Shown here piece by piece: positions 1 through 9,500 of a stretch of DNA of 15,775 bases. The position numbers and the translations under genes were made by a program. The DNA is from a bacterium (GTDB lineage: Bacteria > JAGOBX01): positions 1 to 15,775 of the forward strand of contig JAKPEO010000018.1 in NCBI GenBank assembly GCA_029551925.1. The letters run 5' to 3'. Below the pieces are notes generated by a model. That model did no database searches, was not told the DNA's origin, and saw only the letters and a program-made list of their open reading frames with translations. Positions within the stretch are counted from its first letter, which is position 1; every line of letters begins with the position of its first letter.

Positions 1-521
1 AATTCAAAATATACTTTGTCGCCTTGTGTTGGTGAAAATGACAACGGTTGCGGTTGAGTATATGATGAATTCATAAATTTTATTGAGGTTATACTTAATG
101 GATTAACAAATCCCACAACTTCGCGCCAGCGCGAAGACGGCGGAGTATTTAACACCGGCACTTTTAAAAAGTAAGAATAGCCGGCGGCGACATACGGAGT
201 AAAATAAATATTTCTGCCGAAATCGCTTTCTAATATTTTTAATGTTTCATTAGTTGAATAGCCGAGCGACATTTTACCGCGATAAATTTTAGACGACCTG
301 CTCGTTTCCACGCAAAGAATATGTATTGTGTCAATGCCATTATATGCCTGAATGATAACTGTATCAATATCAGTATTAGAACTTTGAGCATTTACATTTG
401 TAGTATCGCCTTCTATTACTTCTATGTAAATATCTCCGTATCTATCAAATTTATTTAAGATAATATCAGAATAATTGTTATCACGATAAAAATTTATTAA
501 CTCAATAATTTTCGGAGATTT
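1..521 (-). repeat. Super-repeat copy 3, first two modules (cut by window edge)
   Basis: The module opening near 500 (ELINFYRDNNYSDI, then FDRYGDIYIEV) sits where the first module type is expected. The next, opening near 85 (ITSIKFMNSSYTQ), matches the second type (FMDSNYSN in copy 1, FMNSNYNQ in copy 2), about 4175 bp downstream of the copy 2 equivalent. The register therefore continues and the array goes on outside the window. Confidence 0.65.
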
Positions 522-3500
522 TGGCTGCGGCTGTATTACATACACTGTATCGCAAATATTCGGATTTTTTGACCATTTGACTACAATAGTATCGCCGCGA
601 TCAATATTTAAAATTGGCGGCGCTACATCGCGGACAGTCGGTTGAAAATTAGTGGTAGATAATCGCGCAACACCCTGATAAAAACCGGAAGTTTTATTAG
701 TTTCATATAATATTACAGGCACAGAATCTGTTTGACCGAATCTGTTTGTTTTTATCAAATAAACCAATGTAGTATCTGCAAGTAGAAAACCAGCAACATC
801 GCCAAATGCTTGTATATATAATGTCTCGCCGAAATCAACATATATATCGCGATTTTGTAATTCTGCAGGATTGCCGTTAAAATTTACTTTGAAATTTAAG
901 AAACTCAAATAACTTGGTTCTTCGATAACAGCGACAAATGCAGTATCGCTAAATACTAAATTATTCCTATCCATTACAACCGCTAAAATAATATCGCCGG
1001 GCGAATGTTTTAATAATTGTTGATAGGTGTCGCTTACATTGCTTAATTGCAACCAATTGCGATATTTACCAGTGTTTTTAGCAGTTTCGTATAAACTAAT
1101 CGATATTCTGCCGTTAATTTTTGATAAAAAAGTAGAAGAAGTGTAGAATGCAGAATCAGCGAGCTGCGCATCTGAAAAACTATTGTAATGTTGAAGTGGT
1201 ATAGTATAGAAAGTTACGAATCCTAATGTGGTATAATCAAGCAAATCAGGATTAGCATCTGTTCCATTTAATTCAATATATATTTTTTCATTTTGTAAAA
1301 CTCTGCTATTTGTAGCATTTTTCAATAAATCAGTGTAAGAAGAATTCATAAATTTTATAGAGTTTAAAAACGTCGGATTGGCATTAGCAACTACTACCAA
1401 TGAAATTTCAGCGCGTGTATCTTCTAAAATCGCAGAAGAAATATAAACAGTATCACCATAATTTACACCTAATGTTTTCGTAGTACCGGAACTTTGAATA
1501 CCTAAATAAGCGATACCGCGATATACTCCCGCAGTCGGAGAGATTTCTGTTAATGTAACATAAATAGTATCATTTGAATGATTAGCGTTTAATGTTACTA
1601 TTGTTGTATCTCTTAAAATATTATTGCCGAAATCGTCAGAGCGCACTTCTAAATATAATGTAGTTTCGCGAGGGACCGGCTTGCCTATATAATTTATAGA
1701 ATAATTTTGGTCTTGATAGACCATTATTGTTTTGATTCTTGTCGGAGACTGATATTGCGCTAAATAAGTAAAATCTTCAAATTCTTGATATTTTACAGTA
1801 ATTTTATCGCCGGGTTTTGCCTCGATAAAATTTTGGTTTTGCTGTGTCCAATACCATATTCGCGGCTGCGGCTCGTCGACATCAATCCTATAAATTTCGC
1901 TGCCTACCGCTGTTTCGCGCAATGTTACATAAATCGGAGTGTCAGGAGCAGAAGAACTAAAAATTCTTATTTGAATAGTATCTTGCAATATCGGATTTGA
2001 CGATAATTCGCGGCCAACAATTTCAGGATATAAATAATCTTCTAATAATAAATTTTTACCTGATAATAAAGTCGAATAAGAAGCATTAGTATATAAATTC
2101 AAGGCTTTAACAGAAGGCGTGCGATATTGCGCTACTCTAATGACTTTTGTATCATAACTTACAGGATTAGCGAGTGTTTGATAATAAGTAGGAACATACG
2201 ATATTTTCAAATCAGGATAAATAAGTATCGTATCTCCGCGATTTTTGGATTTTAGAGCATTAAGCGGCGGAGTATCTTCTGTCGTAATATATGGAATAGT
2301 AGCGATCGTGCGATAAATATTTGAATTTGGCGAAGTTTCGATTAATTCTACTCTAATAGAATCGCCATTCACTTGATTTTTGATTATCATTGTAAATGTG
2401 TCTCTTAACATATCATTTATATATGGCGTAGTATCAGTTACTAATCCTTCATAATCCCAAGATTCAGCTTCAATATACATATATTTAAATGGTTCTTCGT
2501 ATGATATCTCGTCAATACTTGCTCCGCTAAAAGCATTAGTGCGATAGACACAAATATTTTTCAAACGAGTAGGCGGCACTTCAATAGCAGCGCGCGTAGA
2601 TAAAATTACCGGACCATATTGCGGATTGATCGGCGGCTGTATCGCTCGGATTTCAATAGTATCGCCCGGATAAACTTCAACAGCATTAGATAATTTGTTT
2701 TGCACTAAATTCAAACTGCGCACTTCAATTTGCCCGCGGAATATGCCGGAATGTATGTCAGTTTCCCATAATATTAAAGGTTGATTATTAGTATCATTAG
2801 TAGATGAAATCGCTACTGATACAGTGTCTCTTAATAAATTACTACTTGTCATTTTATCGGCAATTGCTTCAATATACATATATTGCGGAGTTATTCCATC
2901 GCCCCATAAAACTGGCGAAAGTTTATCTTGTAAATATGACGCGTCAGTTTTGAGTTTTAGTGAAAAAATAAAATCAGGTGATCTGTATGTAGCTGTCTGC
3001 ACAGAATCAGCAATGATTGTATTATAAGGGGTGCCTATACCAGCAGCGCCCCAATACGATGTATCATACGGCTCTAAATAAATAAAATCATTAAGATTTG
3101 ATTTTAACCATGGATTTGTTTCTAATTGACTTTTTGTACTCGCGATAAATGCAGCGCCTGTGAATATCCCGCTGTTTTTTGCTGTTTCGCGTAAAGTTAA
3201 AATTAACTGATTTTCACCCCAGCCGGTATCTGTTTTATGACCGCTCGAACTTGTAAGTAAAACCCGCACTTCGTCAATAGTATAAGGAGAAGCGTCATTT
3301 CCTATAAATCTTATATAAAGAGTGTCGCCGTCTTGTACTTGCCGAGATTTGTCGTAAGCGTTTTTGTATGACGCATCAGTAAATTCTAAGTAGTTCATTG
3401 TTGAAGGCGCTTTCGGCGCAGCAGCATTTAATATAATAAATATATTCGTGTCTGTTTTTGAAATTACATAAATCGTGTCATTAGCATTAATTTTCAATTC

Positions 3501-6500
3501 ATCAATTGTATCATTAGTGCGTTCAGTAATTTTTACTGTTCCGCAGAATTTTGAAGTGTTATTGCCAGTTTCAATTAATCGTACTTCAATGCGATTTAAA
3601 GTTTCTAATTGCCAATTACTTTTATTTGTAGATATAACAATTACATCAGACGCATCAGGCGCCAGCGGATTCAAATCCTGTCCAACTAATTCAATATATA
3701 AAATATCGCCTAATCCTACTGGCTCGGTTCTATCTACTAAATAATCATTTGATTTTTTTACGCGGACTGCTACAATATTTGTCGGCTCGATTGTTTGATT
3801 TTCTATATTGATAATATCATACATATTCAGATTTATCGTATCATTAATTGTATATGTATCAGCGACCCACAGCCAATATGTATTATCACTACCCACCCAA
3901 CCGCGTCTGCCGGGCAAACCAGTAAAATCAGCTGGATTCGGTATTAACTCGTGGCGTATGCCTATTGTTTCTGATACTACGATTGTATCGCCATATTCAT
4001 AAGCGTTGATATATTGTATTTCTTCGTTAGAAAAATTACTAAGTTTAACCCAGCCACGATATTTACCTGTATTCACGCCTGTTTCTTGTAATGTTATTCT
4101 TATTCCGTTAGTATCTTTATTTGAAGATACATACACTATAAATGTATCGGCAAGTAATGGATTGGCATCTAAACCATTTGCTTCAATATGTAAAATTTGA
4201 TTTGATAATGTTTTGTCACCTAAAAATTGATTATAATTTGAATTCATAAATTCAATACTTGATACGCTTATTGGTCTTTTGTTGTATGTTGTATGCACTT
4301 GCCAGTTATGCGTATCCGGCGCAACTGCCGCATATACTCTGATTAAATGATTATAGCTGGCATTTAATAAAAATTGCGATTGATTTGTCGCTAATGTCGT
4401 AAGAGTGATGAATCCTTGAAATTCGCCAGAACTTTTTGCTGATTCTACTAAATCTTTAAAAATCTTTTCACCAGTATTAACATTTTCAATAATTACAGTA
4501 ATTGTATCAATCGTATAATTATTTTGGTCATTAGCTATTACTTCCATATAAACTTTGTCAGTCGGCAGTATTTCAGTTGTCATAGTATCAACAGCATTTA
4601 TGTAATTTGCATCTGTTATTCGCAAAGATAAAATATCTTGCGCGCTCGGCGATATAGAAATCAAACCGGCAGTCACTACTACGCTGTCATAAATCGAACT
4701 TGATTTCGGGACGCCGAACGGCGCTGATGAATATGTCTGGTCATTGTCTTTCCAAATAATAATTAGTGTATCGCCATTATCGACAGCCATAATCGGCGGC
4801 ACTGCTAATGGTTGTTTAACATCAGTTGGCGACATTCCTAAATTTACACGTCCGCGAAATTCGCCTGTTGTTTTATCTGTTTCTTTTAAAGTGACAATTA
4901 ATGAATCTACCGCTACATCACTGCCAGGTCTGACGCGATATAATATTACATCAACATCATCGGCAAGCACAGGCGAACCAATATCGCCGAATAACATAAT
5001 ATATAAATTATCGCCGAAAGTGGAATATTCACCCCAATCAGAAGAGTAGTCAGATCTTCTGAAATTTAAAAATGTGATGTATTGTAATACCTGATTAGTT
5101 GCAACAGATATAACATCAAATTTGAATGAAGTAGTATCGTATGTAACAGAGTCAGCCATTAAATAAGCAAAAGCGTATAATGAATCTCCTTCAAATGCCT
5201 TTAAAAATTTTTGATTAGTATCATTATAATCGCGAATATACGCAATATTGCAATATTTGCCTGTAAGCAGACCTGTTTCATATAATCTTAATTTTAAATA
5301 GCCGCGTGCGTTTGTTATTTTAAAGCCATTCGCAGTATCGCTGACTATATTAGGAGTCACTCGATAATCAACGCTGTATAAATCAACATCAATGTATTCG
5401 TCGAGTAGTTCATTAGCGTCTTCGCCGTTTAATTCTATATAAAGCGGTTCAGTTCGCGCCGTTTTACCACCTAATTGTGTGATTCTAAAATTAAAATCTT
5501 TGTCTTTAAAATAAATATTATTTAATCTTAACGGCAATTGACTTTCTACCACTTTAATAATTTTCGGATAATTAGGCATTGAAATTTGCACTGAATCCAT
5601 ACAAGTGATTTCTAAATAATCGCCTAAATTCACGCCTAATTCATCGAGCGTATCATTAGTAGCAGGTCGTAATCTGAATGTTCCTTGATACCGTCCTGAA
5701 TTACCAGCAGTTTCGCGTAATGTTATTATTATAAATTCATCTGTCCGTAAATTTTTAATTTTAAATGGCGAAGTATCACGCACTACATTATTGCCGAAAT
5801 CGCCGCGCGCTTCTAAATATAATTCGGCAGTAGGCGTAACTAATCCGCTGTCTGCAATAGCACCGGAAAAATTATTATTATTAAATACATTCAGATTAAA
5901 GAAAAATGTCGGTGATTGCGGACTGCCGATTTTTGTTACATCGTATGAAGAATCAGGAGTAGTTGTTGACATTACTGTTATTGTATCATTTGCGAAAGCA
6001 TTTAAGAAATTACTATTATCATCGCTAAAATAATAGATTTTAGGTATTGGTTCAGAGCCTAATACTCTGTAAATTTCGCTACCGACCGCTGTTTCTGTTA
6101 AGATGATAGTAATACTATCTTGCGCTGTGCCATTATTGTAATTTCTAAATAATTTTACTGGGATAGTATCAATTAAAATTTGCGCTGAATATCTACCTAT
6201 CGCTTGAATGTATATGTCGTCTTCCATTAATAAATTTGTGCCTGCAAGTTCGGTAGTATATTGCGGATCAGCGTAAAATCTGATACTACGGATTTCTGTC
6301 GGGGATTTGAATTCTTCAACTTTTAATAAGGTAGTTGCAAGGAAATTTTGATTTGTAACATCCGCATAGATTGTAATTGTATCGCCACGCTGCGCAAATA
6401 ATTCAGTTTTTTGTATTGCTTGTTCTGGCACTAAATACGGATTTTCGAGCCAATTACGATAGATATTAGTATTATTGCCTGTTTCTAATAAAGTAATATA

Positions 6501-9500
6501 AATTGTATCGCCTGATGACGATGAGATAACTAATTGCAGAGTATCGCGCAATTCGTCATTAGCATAAGGATAGGTGTCGGTTAGCGTACCTTCCAAGTCA
6601 TACGCTTCTACTTCAAAATACATCGAGCGATAATCAGATTCAAATGAAATTAAATTATTATTGATTCTTGATGCTTCTGTATAACTTGAATTTCTGAAAA
6701 TTCTAATGTTTTTTACGCGGTTGGGCGTTATTTGATACGCTACCTCACGCTGTAATGTTATATCAGAAGGCGCCATTGTAGAAGGATGGAGCACTGTAAA
6801 ATATACCCAGTCGCCACTCGTTACTTCTAATCTTCCTTGATATAATTGTTGACCTACTTCTGTAAAATCTACGACTTCAATATCGCGCGGGTCATTACGG
6901 AAAATACCGGTATGTGGACCTGTCTCGCGAAGCATATAAATAGCATTGGTTTCTGGATTAACATCATTATTTTGTTCGGTCTGGCTCATTATTCTAATCA
7001 ATAAAGTATCAGGCACTAAATCGCTACTTGTACTTTTATCCGCTTCAACTTCAACATATAAAAATTTATTCCACATAATCGGACTATATTTTACTGTATT
7101 AAATGTCTCGTCTGTTTTTAAACGGATAGATATAAAATTTGTCGGAGATACTGGTGTAGCTGTTTGTAATCTTGCGGTTTCGTATGCTAAAATTTCAGCG
7201 TTTATATTTGTTATATTTTGCGCTGGCGTATCGCCAGGCGCTAATACAATATAAGTTGAATGTTTGATTTTTAAACGATTTTGTGCTTGCGATTTTACTG
7301 AATCTAAATATACAGATGCTGTATATACGCCAGTATGTCTGCCAGTTTCCTTTAATTCTACATTTAATATATATGATACTGTGTCTTCTGATGGATCAAC
7401 TATTGTATAGAGTATAACAGGAAAAGTGTCTTCAGTCAGCGGATTCAAATCTGTCGCTGTCATTCTGATGTATATATAATATCCAAAATCTACTTGTAAA
7501 TTAGTTGGTCGAATTTGGATATAATCACTTTGAGTAAATGTAAGTTCATTAAATGTCGTCGGACTGATTGGGACTGTCATTTGAATTTGAATAGAGTCAG
7601 AAGTATCTTTAACTTTTATAGTTATTGTATCTCCGTATTTTATACCTAATTCGTCAACTGTATCGTTTGATAATGTCGTAATTTTAAAATTGCCGCGATA
7701 GCGATTAGAGTTTATCGCTGTTTCTACTAACTCTACATTCACAATATCTGATGGCGTGACATACGCTTGTATAGGAATAGTGTCTATTGTTAATGGATTA
7801 GCGTCAACTGCTACAACTTCGATATAAACAAAATCTCCGATAGTATATTGCGTTTGTTTATTAGTTAAATAATATTGGTCTTCTTTTACATTTATACTGA
7901 TTATTCTTGATGGTGAAACTGATAAGTGTACTCTAATAGTATCAGATTTATCTTCACAATGTATAGAAATAATATCGGCGTTTAAATACGCTTTGATATA
8001 ATTTAAAGTGGCAAATGAAAAATTATTGAGCGTAACATATCCGCGAAAATTACCGCTGTTTTTTTGAGTTTCAGTTAATATTATTTGGATAGTTTCTGCT
8101 ACGCTATTTGATATGCCATAACATATTATTTCTTTTGTATCGGCGAAAAACGGATTTCTATCGCGCGCAGTCATCTCAATATTCAATCTAACATAATTAG
8201 GCGTAGAATCGCCTAATTCATTGGAGTAATTACTGTCCATAAATCTTATCGAATTAATTTCAGTCGGAGACTGCGGCGTAGTAATTATCGCTGTATCGAA
8301 TTTTGTTGGGTCGCTTATTACTTCACATTTTATAATATCGCCGAAATATGTTTTTAATTGTTTAAGCGTTTGGTTAGTGACATTTGATAATCCTGCTTTT
8401 TCTCTGAATATTCCTGAATTTTTTGCTGTTTCGTATAAATCAAATGTAATAGTATCATAACCGCTGATTAATCTTATCGCTAATGTATCAATCGCATTAG
8501 GATTTAAATCAATAGCAAATACTTCGATATACACAGAATCAGAAGGCAGAATTTCGCTTTCTAATTTTTCAGCGTAATTTTCGGTTTTAAAATAAATATA
8601 CGATATTGATGTCGGGCTCGTAGGAGACTGCAACATTTTCGTGTCATAATGTGTAACTCCGCCAAATGCAGCATATACTCCGACGGTGTCATTATTAGCA
8701 AAAGCATTGATGTATTTTAATGCCGCATCGCTGAAATTGTGTAATTTTACTGCGCCGCGGTATTTACCGGAATTTATTACGGTTTCAATTAATTCTAATT
8801 GTATGCCAATATTATCGCGATTTGAGTTTACAATACATAAAAATGTGTCTATTGTTTGGGAATTGCCGTCCTGTCCGTTTGCTTCAATATATAGCGTAGA
8901 TAACGGCGGAATATTACCAGTTAAAATATTTGAATAATTAGCGTCCATAAATCTTATATTATTTAATGTTAATGGCGGTTGTGGCGTTGACACTATTAAT
9001 GTATCAACCACTGAATTATTAAAAGCAGCAATTACAAGTGTATCTCCGACGTTTGCACCTATATATCTTAATGTGGCATTTGTATAATTGGTTAAATAAG
9101 CGCTGCCGCGATATACGCCAGCTGAATATTCGTCAAGTATAATTTCAAAAGTGTCGCCGCTGCTGATATTTTTTATGTATATTTTCGCATAATCTAATAT
9201 ATTTGGATTAGGGTCATTTGCTAATACTCTAAAATAAATACTGCTATTTAAAACAAGCGAATCAGTTTTTACTTGGGTGCTTGTCAAACCAGTCATATAA
9301 TTGATACTATAAAATGTAGTCGCTTGCTGCGGCTCTTGAACTGATATGACAGCAGATTTATTAGAAATATTTTCGCTAATAGTCACAGTATCTCCAGCCA
9401 CTAATACCTTAATATAATTGTATAAAGAACTTGTTGCAGTAGTTAGTTTTAATGAACCTCTAAATAACCCGGTATGTTTGCCGGATTCGTAAAGCGTCAT

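Noticed and set aside
1785-8937. Plus-strand open frames of 64-102 codons across 1785-8937, for example 4744-5049 and 6946-7254
   Set aside because: They all lie opposite the single uninterrupted minus-strand frame, have unrelated low-complexity translations and show no start signals. They are shadows produced by the repeated codon pattern.
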